Shown: positions 1-7,441 of the stretch, one piece after another
Layout: each line of letters opens with the position of its first letter
Numbering within the stretch: the stretch's first letter is position 1
From: Acidobacteriota bacterium
Lineage (GTDB): Bacteria > Acidobacteriota > Terriglobia > Terriglobales > Acidobacteriaceae
NCBI GenBank assembly: GCA_021803035.1
Contig: JAJZME010000038.1
Location: 1 to 64,000 of the forward strand
Direction of reading: 5' to 3'
Length of the DNA: 64,000 nucleotides
Made by a program: the position numbers and the translations under genes
The notes under the pieces: generated by a model
What the model was told of the DNA's origin: nothing
What the model saw: only the letters and a program-made list of their open reading frames with translations
The model's database searches: none

Positions 1-240
1 CCTTTGAGACCTGGGAAAGCTTGAAAGCTTCGGCCAGAAAATATTACTCCTATGTCGGCCAGTGTTCAGGAATCCGCGCATGTACTGAGCAAATATCGAG
101 TTAGGAACACATCAGCGGCGACGCGCCCGGGTGGTCGGCAATCCTGACCCATGCCCCATTCCCCCCACCCAGCACAACCGCATGGCGCACCTCCGGAAAA
201 GCAGGAAACTGTCTCGCCCGAGGGGTTCACTCCAGTACTC
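1..240. other. window edge, no gene recognised
   Basis: I see no convincing gene here. A reading frame enters from the left edge and stops at about position 104; it encodes nothing I recognise and could be the tail of a gene outside the window or chance. Bases 14-31 contain two AGCTT-type heptads (AAAGCTTG followed by AAAGCTTC), the same low-complexity pattern seen in other gaps of this window. Bases 32-58 carry a short inverted CGGCC/GGCCG pair. Confidence 0.4.
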
Positions 241-322
241 GTCAAGCCCCATTCGCTGCAACCCAAGCAAATCCAGCCACTTACGTTTGCAGGTAATTTC
301 CGCTCCATCGCCCACAATAGAA
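241..322 (+). promoter_or_regulatory. repeat module copy 1, leader box (promoter-like)
   Basis: GTCAAGC (241-247), TTGCAG (287-292) and CACAAT (313-318) have the same spacing as in the copies at 27269-27351 (minus) and 62961-63038: 46 nt between the first two starts and a 20 nt spacer between the last two. An AATTTCC block is conserved between TTGCAG and CACAAT. The layout looks like a promoter with an unusually long spacer, followed 45 nt later by the start codon of the small gene at 363. Promoter activity is inference; the shared spacing is directly seen. Confidence 0.6.
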
Positions 323-362
323 CCATTGGCGCTCCCACGCGCCTCCAACGGAGAACACGAGC

Positions 363-725
363 ATGATGAAGCCAATTTTGCCTGCATCTCAAGACCCAGC
401 CAACCCGCCCGATCCTGCCGAGCCTGTCGCCACCGGAAACCTGGCCGCTGCCCAGTGCGCGCAGGTCTATCAGCAGACCTACGAAGACGCCCGCCTTAAG
501 GGCGCCAACACCATCCAGGCCAAAGATAGGGCCGCCCGGAAATACCGCGCCGCCATGCCGGCCCCATCCGGCCGCGAAGGCATCCGCGACTTCATCGCCT
601 GTATCGCGCACGGCGTGCTCATCGGCGCCATCAGTACCAGGGAGTCCACGGCGCTTCTCTATGCCGCCCAAATCGCCCAGGGCGCGCTCCGCGAGCACAA
701 GGTTCCGGCCCCGAAGCGCCGCTGA
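363..725 (+). CDS. small conserved hypothetical protein (IRDFIAC motif)
   Basis: A 120-residue protein of unknown function. The first 30 residues are rich in Pro and Ala. Residues about 35-110 look helical and contain RAARKYRAAMPAPSG, then IRDFIACIAHGVLIGAI, then LLYAAQIAQGA. I believe similar small proteins with a 'YRAAMPPLSG...IRDFIAC' signature recur in Acidobacteriaceae genomes, but that is memory and unchecked. No signal peptide or membrane segment is evident. The start ATG-ATG follows a GGAGA at a slightly long spacing. The gene sits inside repeat module copy 1, between the leader box and the C-rich box, which begins directly after its stop codon. The copy on the minus strand at 27228 keeps only the first codons of a related frame, so this looks like the one intact coding copy in the window. 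Confidence 0.65.
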   Translation: MMKPILPASQDPANPPDPAEPVATGNLAAAQCAQVYQQTYEDARLKGANTIQAKDRAARKYRAAMPAPSGREGIRDFIACIAHGVLIGAISTRESTALLYAAQIAQGALREHKVPAPKRR

Positions 726-778
726 CCCACCCCCCTTAAAATATTTTCTTTTCCACAGAATTTTTGGCAGTGTATTTC
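726..778 (+). repeat. repeat module copy 1, C-rich/CCACAGAATTT box
   Basis: The box begins directly after the stop codon of the small gene. It reads as a C-run, then AAAATATTTTCTTTTCC, then ACAGAATTTTTGGCAGTG. It matches 27023-27082 on the minus strand and 63164-63223 on the plus strand nearly base for base. The function is unknown. It contains an A/T-rich core and a second GCAG-N3-ATTTCC block resembling the one in the leader box. Confidence 0.75.
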
Positions 779-883
779 CGGAATTCTGCTGCGCGCGAGA
801 CCCTGCAACGCGATCTCAAGCGGCGGCAGGAAATCTTCGAGTCGTGGCTGCGGACTTGCGCCGCCTGCGTCGCTGGCTTTGCA

Positions 884-1108
884 TTATGCCCGCTTGTGCG
901 CTTCGCGCTCCAGGTCGTGGGTCCAGGCCAGAAAGCTCAGCAGTTCGCCGCGCCGGGCCCACGCAAAGTGGAGGATGCTGCGGGCGGTCAGTGCATCGGC
1001 GTGCTGGCCGGAGTAGGTTTCCACGCGCCAGCGCAGATAGGGGCTGCGCCAGGGCTTCAGCCGGTAGCCGCGCGTCGCGTTCCACAGAAATCGTAATGCC
1101 GTAAACAA
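884..1108 (-). CDS. small conserved hypothetical protein
   Basis: About 74 residues, basic and aromatic, with the stretch FLWNATRGYRLKPWRSPY and then LRWRVETYSG. The second half (residues about 35-70) looks like a single amphipathic helix region ending in charged residues. I recognise the general LKPWRSPYLRWR pattern from acidobacterial hypothetical proteins but know no function. I see no in-frame ATG. The chosen TTG at 1108 is preceded by AAAGGACGGAGC, a reasonable ribosome-binding site; a further TTG at 1144 would add 12 residues. It lies 87 nt downstream of flgL on the same strand and could be co-transcribed with it, but nothing else ties it to motility. Confidence 0.6.
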   Translation of the reverse strand: MFTALRFLWNATRGYRLKPWRSPYLRWRVETYSGQHADALTARSILHFAWARRGELLSFLAWTHDLEREAHKRA

Positions 1109-1173
1109 GCTCCGTCCTTTGTCTTTAAGGATAGAGCATCGCAAGAGGAGACCGATCCGGCGTCGGGGTAACA

Positions 1174-1190
1174 GGCTGAGATCTGAAAGC
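1174..1190. repeat. AGCTRRN-type heptad array
   Basis: GGCTGAGATCTGAAAGC lies just beyond the flgL stop. The reverse complement of 41946-41971 is the same string with exactly one extra heptamer (CATCTGA) inserted, which shows that the unit is seven bases. Confidence 0.5.
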
Positions 1191-1195
1191 AGCCG

Positions 1196-2104
1196 TTACA
1201 GCTTGCTGAACAGATCGTTCGATGCCGAGGAGAGTTGCGCGATCACATCTTCCAGAGCCGTCTGCTGCGTTTCAGCCAGTGAAAGCTGCGTGGAAACGTG
1301 CGCCACATCGGCCTGCATCAGGTTGCTCTGTGCGCCGGTCAACTGCGTCTGCTGGCTGCCGATGGCGCCGGATGCGTCCGTGAGCCGGTTGATGGAGTTG
1401 TCGATGGCGACGCGCTGCTGCGAGACGTAGTTCAGCGCCGAGCTCAGCGCCGTGGTGTCGCTCACGGCCTGCGCCGTGTTCACCGTGCCGCCGGAGTAGT
1501 CGGCCACCAGCGCGTTCAGTGCACCAAAGACGCTATTGGTCCCGCCGCCCAGGAAGATCTGATCGCCGGGCACATTCATCTGGATCTTCTGGCCGTTGGG
1601 CAGTTCGAGATAGTCGATGTTCGCATCGCCGCTATAGGTGGTGACGGCTGGCGAAGCGCCCGTGGACGTGCTGAACGGCGCGGCTCCGGTCTGGCTGCCG
1701 CCGAAGATGTACTGGCCCTGATAGCTGGTGTTGGCCAGCGACTGCACCTCGTCGAGAATGCCAGCGACCTGCGCGGAGATGGCTTTCACATTGCTCGCGT
1801 TCATGGTGCCGTTGTTGGCGCTGGTGGCCAGCGCAATAGCCTGCGTAAGCTGCGAAACCACGCTGCCCAACGCGGAGTCGGCCACCTGAAGCTGCCCCGT
1901 CACCATGCTGGAGGTTTCCGTGAAGGAGTCGTCCTGTTGAATCTGGTTGAGCAGCAGCACATTCTCGCCCGATGCCACCGGGTCCTGGCCAAGCGAGGTG
2001 ACGCGCACGCCGCTCGACAGCTCCGAGGTCAACTGCTGCTCGTTCGATTGCACAAGGTCGAGCGAGTTGGCCAGATTGGAAAGGTAATTCGGGTCCACGC
2101 GCAT
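1196..2104 (-). CDS. flgL: flagellar hook-filament junction protein FlgL (HAP3)
   Basis: 302 residues, the normal size for FlgL. It joins the hook-associated protein FlgK to the first flagellin ring and is secreted through the flagellar export gate. The N-terminal coiled region begins MRVDPNYLSNLANSLDLVQ and carries the flagellin-like SSGVRVTSLGQDPVASGEN segment (about residues 30-50). The C-terminal 90 residues form the matching helix with LSLAETQQTALEDVIAQL and end in SNDLFSKL. The middle is a variable Gly/Thr/Ser-rich domain. It is the last gene of the predicted flgM-flgN-flgK-flgL late operon. The start ATG has GGAGAG upstream. The 187 nt gap to flgK contains a long inverted pair of heptad arrays. 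Confidence 0.95.
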   Translation of the reverse strand: MRVDPNYLSNLANSLDLVQSNEQQLTSELSSGVRVTSLGQDPVASGENVLLLNQIQQDDSFTETSSMVTGQLQVADSALGSVVSQLTQAIALATSANNGTMNASNVKAISAQVAGILDEVQSLANTSYQGQYIFGGSQTGAAPFSTSTGASPAVTTYSGDANIDYLELPNGQKIQMNVPGDQIFLGGGTNSVFGALNALVADYSGGTVNTAQAVSDTTALSSALNYVSQQRVAIDNSINRLTDASGAIGSQQTQLTGAQSNLMQADVAHVSTQLSLAETQQTALEDVIAQLSSASNDLFSKL

Positions 2105-2138
2105 GAGTCTCTCCGGAAATACTGCTGCCAGCCACTAG

Positions 2139-2284
2139 CTTCCAGCCTCTAGCTCACAGAACGTGCGAGCGCTTCGCCGATCCTGGACATCCACTCTGGC
2201 GCAACAACAAGCTGCCCAAACCGTAGCGCCATCAGCGAAGAGCATGCAGCTAAGAATCAAAAACTGGGAGCTGGAGACTGGAAG
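2139..2284. repeat. inverted pair of heptad arrays in the flgK-flgL gap
   Basis: Left arm 2139-2159 (CTTCCAGCCTCTAGCTCACA plus G) and right arm 2264-2284 are reverse complements at 18 of 21 positions, separated by about 104 nt. Each arm is made of seven-base units of the form AGCTGGA/AGCTAGA. The pair could fold as a long hairpin in the flgK-flgL transcript. Confidence 0.65.
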
Positions 2285-2291
2285 ATGCTTT

Positions 2292-3698
2292 TTAAGTCAC
2301 CGTCGTCTGTTCGCCCAGGTTCAATGCAGAAGCCATGATCGTGTCCAGCATGGTAAAGACCTGCGCCGCGGCCTGGTAGCTGCGCTCCAGCGTGGTCATG
2401 GCGGAGGCTTCGTCGTTGAGGTTTACGCTGGACAACGTGTCGCGCTGCGTCTGCAACTGGCTGACCGAGGCGTTTTGCGCCGTGTTTTCCGTCTGCACCT
2501 GGCTGACAGCCGCACCCAGCGTGGAAACAAAACTTGAATAGTAGTTGTTCGGCGTTTGGCCGTTGACCAGCCCCTGACTGGCCAGATTGGCCATGTTTAC
2601 TGCGTTGGAGTTATCGTCGGCGCCCAGGCCGGGCCCGGCCGCGGCCACCTGCGCCGGATCGGTTATGACGACGCTCATCGCGAGCGCGCTGCCCGCAACT
2701 TGCACAGGCGCCGCAAAGATATTGGCGCCCGTGGCTCCGTTCAGATCGGCTCCTGCCTGGTTCTGCGTGTTGACCGCGGTGGAAATGTTGTAGGCCAGTT
2801 GGTCGAGCGAGTTGAGCGCGTTGGGAATGTCGCTGTCGCGCACCGTCAGATAGCCGCCCAACTGGCCGCCTCCCGAGGCTAGGCCGGAGGTCACGTCCGC
2901 CGTGCCGATGAAAAAATGCGTGACGCCGTCGACAGTCCCTGTCGTCAACTGAAAGCTCTGCCCCTCGGAGACCAGCAACTGCCCGGCGGTGGTGGTGATG
3001 GAGAGACCGTTGTTTTCGGTGGTTACCTGGTTGATGCCGATCAACTGGGAGAGCTGGCTCAGATCCTGCTGCCGCTGGTCTTCGAGCGTTCCCGCGTCGG
3101 CGTGGGGCGATGTGGATTCGATCTGCAGATTCAGTTGCGCCACGGCGCTGGCGAGCGAGTTGACCTGGCTGACGACGCCGCCTGCCTCCTGGTCCAGCGC
3201 CGTTTGCTGCGCATTCAGGCTGGCCGCCGCGGTGGATATGTCGCCGGCCAGCGTGGAGGCCGAAGACAACACCTCCTCGCGCAGTGCGGTGTCGGTGGGA
3301 TTGGCTTCAAGCGACGAAAAGGAGTCGAAGAAGCTGGTGATGTCGCTGCCAATGTCGCCCGCCGTCGCGCCGGAAGAGCCGGAATCGGGCGGGAAGAGCG
3401 CCTGCATGGTGTTCAGTGCCGTCAGCCGCGTGCCCGAGGCTGAGGCCCACTGCTGCTGCTGGTCCAGCCGCTCCTCCAGAACGCGATCGCGCTGCGAGGC
3501 TGCGCCCGTCTCCGTCGCTCCCATGCCATAAGAGATGCCGCCAATCTCAACCGGCGCATTCTGCTGCCAGGTGGGAGTCTCCTCCGTATAGCCGGGGGTA
3601 CTGGCATTGGCCACATTGTTGGCCACCACGTTCAGCCCCGCCTGATCGGCGTCGAGCGCCTGCGACATGAGGCCAAATGCCGAATTAATTGTCCCCAT
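2292..3698 (-). CDS. flgK: flagellar hook-associated protein FlgK (HAP1)
   Basis: 468 residues. It is the first junction protein at the distal end of the hook. The N terminus MGTINSAFGLMSQALDADQA followed by NNVANASTPGYTEE is the axial-family signature shared with rod and hook proteins. The C terminus has LNDEASAMTTLERSYQAAAQ and FTMLDTIMASALNLG, the usual closing heptad helix. The body is on the short side for FlgK, so one surface domain is probably small. Its start overlaps the end of the flgN-like gene by 14 nt, which suggests coupled translation of chaperone and client. Confidence 0.95.
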   Translation of the reverse strand: MGTINSAFGLMSQALDADQAGLNVVANNVANASTPGYTEETPTWQQNAPVEIGGISYGMGATETGAASQRDRVLEERLDQQQQWASASGTRLTALNTMQALFPPDSGSSGATAGDIGSDITSFFDSFSSLEANPTDTALREEVLSSASTLAGDISTAAASLNAQQTALDQEAGGVVSQVNSLASAVAQLNLQIESTSPHADAGTLEDQRQQDLSQLSQLIGINQVTTENNGLSITTTAGQLLVSEGQSFQLTTGTVDGVTHFFIGTADVTSGLASGGGQLGGYLTVRDSDIPNALNSLDQLAYNISTAVNTQNQAGADLNGATGANIFAAPVQVAGSALAMSVVITDPAQVAAAGPGLGADDNSNAVNMANLASQGLVNGQTPNNYYSSFVSTLGAAVSQVQTENTAQNASVSQLQTQRDTLSSVNLNDEASAMTTLERSYQAAAQVFTMLDTIMASALNLGEQTTVT

Positions 3699-4014
3699 AT
3701 CCGCTCTCCGTTCCCGTCCAGCCCTGCGCCCGTGGTTCGGAATACTCCAGCCGGCAGGCGCGCAGTTCGTTCAGCCGGCGCAGCACGTGCAAATTGGCCC
3801 GCGTGGCTTCCAGCACCCGCGCATAGACGGCCATATCGGCTGCCGCCTCACGCGCCTGGCGAGCCAGATCCTGACCGTTGGCCGGCCCGCCGGCCACCAG
3901 CTCCCGGTTCAGCGCCCGGCAGGAGAGCGCAAGCTCCTGAAGACGATCCGCGTCCAGCCGGGCCAGCGCCCGCGACGCCTCCACGACCAGCTCCTTCAGC
4001 TCCCGCTGCTCCAT
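3685..4014 (-). CDS. FlgN-like flagellar export chaperone
   Basis: 109 residues, almost entirely helical and charged, with LVVEASRALARLDADRLQEL near the N terminus and LEATRANLHVLRRL near the C terminus. FlgN proteins are cytosolic chaperones of FlgK and FlgL and are poorly conserved in sequence; size, helical character and the position directly upstream of flgK-flgL support the call. I chose the ATG at 4014 because GGGAGGTGG lies eight bases before it; upstream in-frame starts would add up to 27 residues without as good a site. The assignment rests mainly on context. Confidence 0.65.
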   Translation of the reverse strand: MEQRELKELVVEASRALARLDADRLQELALSCRALNRELVAGGPANGQDLARQAREAAADMAVYARVLEATRANLHVLRRLNELRACRLEYSEPRAQGWTGTESGYGDN

Positions 4015-4133
4015 ATGCGTTTCCACCTCCCGCATTGCGCGTTCCTTGCACTGCCGCCGCGCTTTTATGATTGCGCCGCCAGCGGCCATTGGCATTGTCT
4101 GCCTGCGTCCTGCCCTGGCCGGCCCGGGCCGGC

Positions 4134-4427
4134 TTACCGGCCGCCGCTCAGCATGGCGTCCACGATTCTGGAAGCGACGGCCGCTGCCGGCACGTTGTAT
4201 GTCCCGGCGGCGAGCGCCGCCTGCACCGGCGCCACCTTGTCGGCGCGAATGCCGGACTCCGAGGCTGCCTGCGAAACCTCGCTGCCGGCGCTGCTGAAGG
4301 TGGCGCGGTCGCTGTCCAGTGAGTTGCCTTGCGCCGCGCCCTCGTTTCGGGCTCCCGTCGCGGCGAACGCCGGTTGATTGACTCCAAGAATCGACCTCAA
4401 TCCATCGAGATCTTTGCGAATATCCAT
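4134..4427 (-). CDS. flgM: negative regulator of flagellin synthesis FlgM (anti-sigma-28)
   Basis: 97 residues. FlgM binds the flagellar sigma factor FliA until the hook is complete and then leaves through the export gate. The N-terminal half is low-complexity and probably unfolded. The C-terminal part, EVSQAASESGIRADKV then VQAALAAGTYNVPAAAVASR, ends in IVDAMLSGG and matches the FlgM helix pattern (the ...I.aGtY.vd...vA..ml pattern). The ATG at 4427 has AGGAGA seven bases upstream. A sigma-28-type promoter lies 22-48 nt upstream, so FlgM appears to be made under control of the factor it inhibits, as in enteric systems. Confidence 0.88.
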   Translation of the reverse strand: MDIRKDLDGLRSILGVNQPAFAATGARNEGAAQGNSLDSDRATFSSAGSEVSQAASESGIRADKVAPVQAALAAGTYNVPAAAVASRIVDAMLSGGR

Positions 4428-4448
4428 GCGCACTTCTCCTTGCCAGCT

Positions 4449-4475
4449 TTATCGGCAGCGCGGCCTGTGACTCTA
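4449..4475 (-). promoter_or_regulatory. sigma-28 (FliA) type promoter of flgM
   Basis: Reading on the minus strand: TAGAGTCA, 11 nt spacer, GCCGATAA. The -10 octamer is identical to the classical FliA consensus, the spacer is the expected 11 nt, and the -35 matches 5 of 8 bases of TAAAGTTT. It falls directly after the flgJ stop codon and before flgM, giving a leader of roughly 15 nt. fliA itself is at 13614-14471. Confidence 0.8.
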
Positions 4476-4476
4476 G

Positions 4477-4833
4477 TCATCGGAGAGCTTCTTTTGCGGT
4501 ATTGCGGTGCAGATCGCCGGTTACTTTTCCGGTTTGGTGCCCGTTACCAGAAGGGGAAAGACTGCGGATAATCTCGTTGGCGATGCCGAAGCCGCCGCCA
4601 GCGCTCAAGGCCCGCCCGAATGCCTCCGATGCAAAATCCCCCAGCGCCCCGGCGGCGCCGAACTCCGAGCCTTCGCTGCCGCCGCCCGCCATCTCGTCGT
4701 GCGTCAGGGGTTTCAGCAACTCATCCATCATCATGGCCTCAAACTCATGCGCCGCCTTGACCAGCCTGGGCGAGGGCGTGGATGTTTTGCCGGCCGCTGC
4801 TGCTGTTACCGGCAGTGTCGCAATTCCGTGCAT
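4477..4833 (-). CDS. flgJ: rod-binding protein, FlgJ N-terminal domain only
   Basis: 118 residues. It has the FlgJ rod-binding/capping domain with LVKAAHEFEAMMMDELLKPL and then FGAAGALGDFASEAFGRALS and GGGFGIANEII. The muramidase domain present in enteric FlgJ is missing; single-domain FlgJ is usual in many phyla, where a separate hydrolase opens the wall. Its ATG overlaps the last base of the flgI stop codon, so it belongs to the flgF-flgG-flgA-flgH-flgI transcription unit. Confidence 0.88.
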   Translation of the reverse strand: MHGIATLPVTAAAAGKTSTPSPRLVKAAHEFEAMMMDELLKPLTHDEMAGGGSEGSEFGAAGALGDFASEAFGRALSAGGGFGIANEIIRSLSPSGNGHQTGKVTGDLHRNTAKEALR

Positions 4834-6062
4834 TAGAGCACCTCCAGATCGGCCTCGAGAGCGCCGGCCGCCTTCATGGCCTGCAGGATCGAGATCACGT
4901 CGCGCGCGCCCGCGCCAATGCGCTGCAACTGCTGGACCAGGTCCTCGACCGTTGCGCCTTCCCGGAGGTCGATTTCGTTCACCGGCTTGTCCTGTGCCTG
5001 TACCGAAGTCTGCCGCACCACTTTGGTCGTTCCCGAAGAGAACGGGCCGGGCTGCGAAACCTGCGTCACCGAGATCACATTCACGCTGAGGCCGCCGTGC
5101 AGGATCGACACCGGACGCAGCCGCACCTGGCCTCCGATGACCACCGTGCCGGTGCGCTCATCCACCACCACGCGGGCCTGCGGATAGACCGCCACGTGAA
5201 CCTGCTCGACCAAGGCGATCAGGGCCGCCACGTCTTCTCCCGGCAGGACCGGAATTTGAACCCTGCGGCTATCGACCGCGTGTGCACGATGCGCGCCCAA
5301 TGCCCGGTTGATGTCCACCGCCATCTGCACGGCGGTGTAGAAGTCGGCGTTGTTCAGATCCACCGTGACGGTGCGCATCTGCTTGAGGTTGAACGGCACG
5401 CTACGTTCCACCAGCGCTCCGCCGGGAATGCGCCCCGTGGTCGGATCGTTCATCTGGTGGCTGTTGCCGCCGGCCGCCGCCATGAAGCCACCCAGCACCA
5501 GCGACCCCTGCGCCTGGGCATAGATATGGCCGTCAGGCCCGTAAAGAGGCGTCATCAGCAGGATGCCCCCTTCGAGCGAGCGCGCGTCTCCCGCTGAGGA
5601 AACGGTGACGTCAATCTTGTCTCCCGGCTGGCTGAAGGGCGGCATCGTGGCCACCACGAAGACTCCGGCCATGTTCCTCACCTGCATGGTGTTGGCGCTG
5701 TATGTCCCCGTCTGGGGAACCGTAACGCCCAGCCGCTCCAGCGTCGAAAGCAGGGTTTGCGCCGGGAAGACGGTCTGCGCGCTGTCCCCGGTGCCTTGCA
5801 GCCCCACTACCAGCCCGTAGCCCACCAGCTGGTTGTCGCGGATACCTTCGATGGTGGCCACATCCTTGACCCGCGCCAGTTGCGCAGCCTGCGGCAGCGG
5901 AGCCGGGGCGGAGACCGGCGCGGCGGACGGCGGCTGTTGCGCCAGGGTCATTGCGCTGGCAAGCAATACCGCTGCTGCCAACACAGCGTCACAGCCCGCG
6001 CTGAATCCTCTCCACCTTCCGCCCTGCAACGTCCTTTTCCGCTCCACTTTTATCTCCAGCAT
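4833..6062 (-). CDS. flgI: flagellar P-ring protein FlgI
   Basis: About 409 residues. FlgI forms the periplasmic P ring around the rod. After a signal peptide (hydrophobic AVLAAAVLLASAMTLAQ near residues 27-43) the mature part has VKDVATIEGIRDNQLVGYGL, the strongest FlgI signature, then GTGDSAQTVFPAQTLLSTLE and, near the C terminus, LREGATVEDLVQQLQRIG. The start is uncertain: ATG 6062 follows a run of G-tracts that may stand in for a Shine-Dalgarno site, while a GTG five codons later has GGAG six bases upstream. A TTG inside the repeat would add a Gly-Leu repeat and is unlikely. Confidence 0.93.
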   Translation of the reverse strand: MLEIKVERKRTLQGGRWRGFSAGCDAVLAAAVLLASAMTLAQQPPSAAPVSAPAPLPQAAQLARVKDVATIEGIRDNQLVGYGLVVGLQGTGDSAQTVFPAQTLLSTLERLGVTVPQTGTYSANTMQVRNMAGVFVVATMPPFSQPGDKIDVTVSSAGDARSLEGGILLMTPLYGPDGHIYAQAQGSLVLGGFMAAAGGNSHQMNDPTTGRIPGGALVERSVPFNLKQMRTVTVDLNNADFYTAVQMAVDINRALGAHRAHAVDSRRVQIPVLPGEDVAALIALVEQVHVAVYPQARVVVDERTGTVVIGGQVRLRPVSILHGGLSVNVISVTQVSQPGPFSSGTTKVVRQTSVQAQDKPVNEIDLREGATVEDLVQQLQRIGAGARDVISILQAMKAAGALEADLEVL

Positions 6063-6068
6063 TCTGGT

Positions 6069-6114
6069 CCCCAACCCCAGCCCCAGTCCCAACCCCAGTC
6101 CCAACCCCAGTCCC
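6069..6114 (-). repeat. G-tract tandem repeat upstream of flgI
   Basis: On the transcribed-sense minus strand this is a six-base-step repeat of GGGACT and GGGGTT units, about eight G-tracts of three or four separated by two or three bases. It ends eight bases before the flgI ATG and starts 13 nt after the flgH stop. Such spacing fits the usual G-quadruplex pattern. The unit length is a multiple of three, so copy changes would not shift frame if it were translated. Confidence 0.75.
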
Positions 6115-6127
6115 TGCGTCTCTGCCC

Positions 6128-6859
6128 CTAAAACACCACCAGCCGTTCAAGAAACCGCACCAGCGGATTTTGCCGGTATGTGGAGTCGGTGACAATACCT
6201 TTGCCCGTCACATCCAGCTCCAGGTCGGTGATGGCCGTCGAAAGCACCTGGTTCTGCGCGCTGACGTCCTCGGGCCGCACCAGCCCGCGCAGGCGGATGA
6301 GCTGCGTCTGCTGCGAAAAGGTCAGCTCCTGAGTCGCCTCAACCACGAGCATCCCGTTGGGCAGCACATCCACCACCTCGGCGCCGAAGGTCGTCATCAG
6401 ACTCGAGTTCGTGGCGCTCGCGCCCTGCGCGGTCAATGCGGAGGATGCGTTCATGCCCGCCAGATTCTGCAGGTTGTTCGAGGCTTTGAGGGCGCCAAAC
6501 AGCGCCGTCAGTCCGGAACTGGCGCTCGACGCCCGCGAGTTCTTCACCTGGCCGTCGGTGGAAGCGGCCAGACTCTCGGTCACCACGATCTGCAGCACGT
6601 CATGCAGGCGGGTGGCCTTGACGTCCGAACCCAGCCGGACCAGTTGCCCATTGGGGCTCCAGATGGACCCCGGCGTCTTAACCTCCGCTGCCTGCTCCTG
6701 CTCCACCTGTTTGATGTAGGTGCTCAGGGAGGACTCCGGAGGCGTCAGCTTGGGCGGCTTGGGCGGCTTATGCCTGCGGGCGGCCGCCGGCAGCGGGAAG
6801 GCCGCGGCCAGCGCGGCGCCAAGGCAAACGACGGCAGCCTTGCGCAAACGGCTTCTCAT
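6128..6859 (-). CDS. flgH: flagellar L-ring protein FlgH
   Basis: About 243 residues. FlgH forms the outer-membrane L ring. The N terminus has a signal peptide (RKAAVVCLGAALAAAFPLPA); I see no clear lipobox cysteine, unlike enteric FlgH. The mature part has TPGSIWSPNGQLVRLGSDVK, the typical (G)SLW motif, then LQIVVTESLAAS, and the C-terminal VVEATQELTFSQQTQLIRL and VRPEDVSAQNQVLSTAITD signatures. I chose ATG 6859 because it gives a four-base ATGA overlap with flgA and has GAGAGG six bases upstream; an ATG two codons earlier is also possible. Confidence 0.92.
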   Translation of the reverse strand: MRSRLRKAAVVCLGAALAAAFPLPAAARRHKPPKPPKLTPPESSLSTYIKQVEQEQAAEVKTPGSIWSPNGQLVRLGSDVKATRLHDVLQIVVTESLAASTDGQVKNSRASSASSGLTALFGALKASNNLQNLAGMNASSALTAQGASATNSSLMTTFGAEVVDVLPNGMLVVEATQELTFSQQTQLIRLRGLVRPEDVSAQNQVLSTAITDLELDVTGKGIVTDSTYRQNPLVRFLERLVVF

Positions 6860-7395
6860 TTCCATCCTCTCGCCTCCGGCGCCAATGTCGCGCGGCCCGG
6901 CGCCACGGCCACCGCCTGCACCACCGTGCCGCCGAACTGAAGGCGCGCTGCAAATGATGCGCCCGCCGCGGCCGGGCCCAGCGCCACCGCCGCCAGACGC
7001 GCCTCCACGAGCGGCGTGTTTTCTTCGATCACCAGCCGGTCGCCGGCGCGAATCACCGGGCGGTAAAGCGCGGGCTGGATTGCGGGCCCAATCGGGCGCG
7101 GTACGGTACCCCGCTGGCGAGCCGGCCCAACCGCCCAACCACGTCCGGAGACCGGTACCAGACGCCCCGGTCCGCCCGGACGGCTGGGATCGCGCTCAAG
7201 CAGCCAGCGCATCCCTGTGGCCGGATCGTCGATCTCACGGATTACCAGCGCCGCCGAAGCCTCTCTTGCAGGAGCGGCAACGATGCGCGGCGACGAGGAC
7301 TCTCTGGCCGCTGCCTGTCCGGAGGCGGGGTTGGCCAGCACCGCGGCCGCCGCCAGCGCCCATACTCCCCACCCGACTCTCCATTCGCGTTTCAT
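6856..7395 (-). CDS. flgA: flagellar P-ring assembly chaperone FlgA
   Basis: 179 residues with an N-terminal signal peptide (VGWGVWALAAAAVLANPASG). FlgA helps FlgI polymerise in the periplasm. The C-terminal half shows the SAF-type pattern: VIRAGDRLVIEENTPLVEAR and then QFGGTVVQAVAVAPGRATL. The first half is weakly conserved. It sits between flgG and flgH with a four-base overlap to flgH, the usual flgG-A-H-I order. The ATG at 7395 is the first codon that yields a signal peptide. Confidence 0.85.
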   Translation of the reverse strand: MKREWRVGWGVWALAAAAVLANPASGQAAARESSSPRIVAAPAREASAALVIREIDDPATGMRWLLERDPSRPGGPGRLVPVSGRGWAVGPARQRGTVPRPIGPAIQPALYRPVIRAGDRLVIEENTPLVEARLAAVALGPAAAGASFAARLQFGGTVVQAVAVAPGRATLAPEARGWK

Positions 7396-7441
7396 GCGCA
7401 CTCCGTCTCCCGGTCGAATCCGTTCAAGTGCTCCATGCAAT

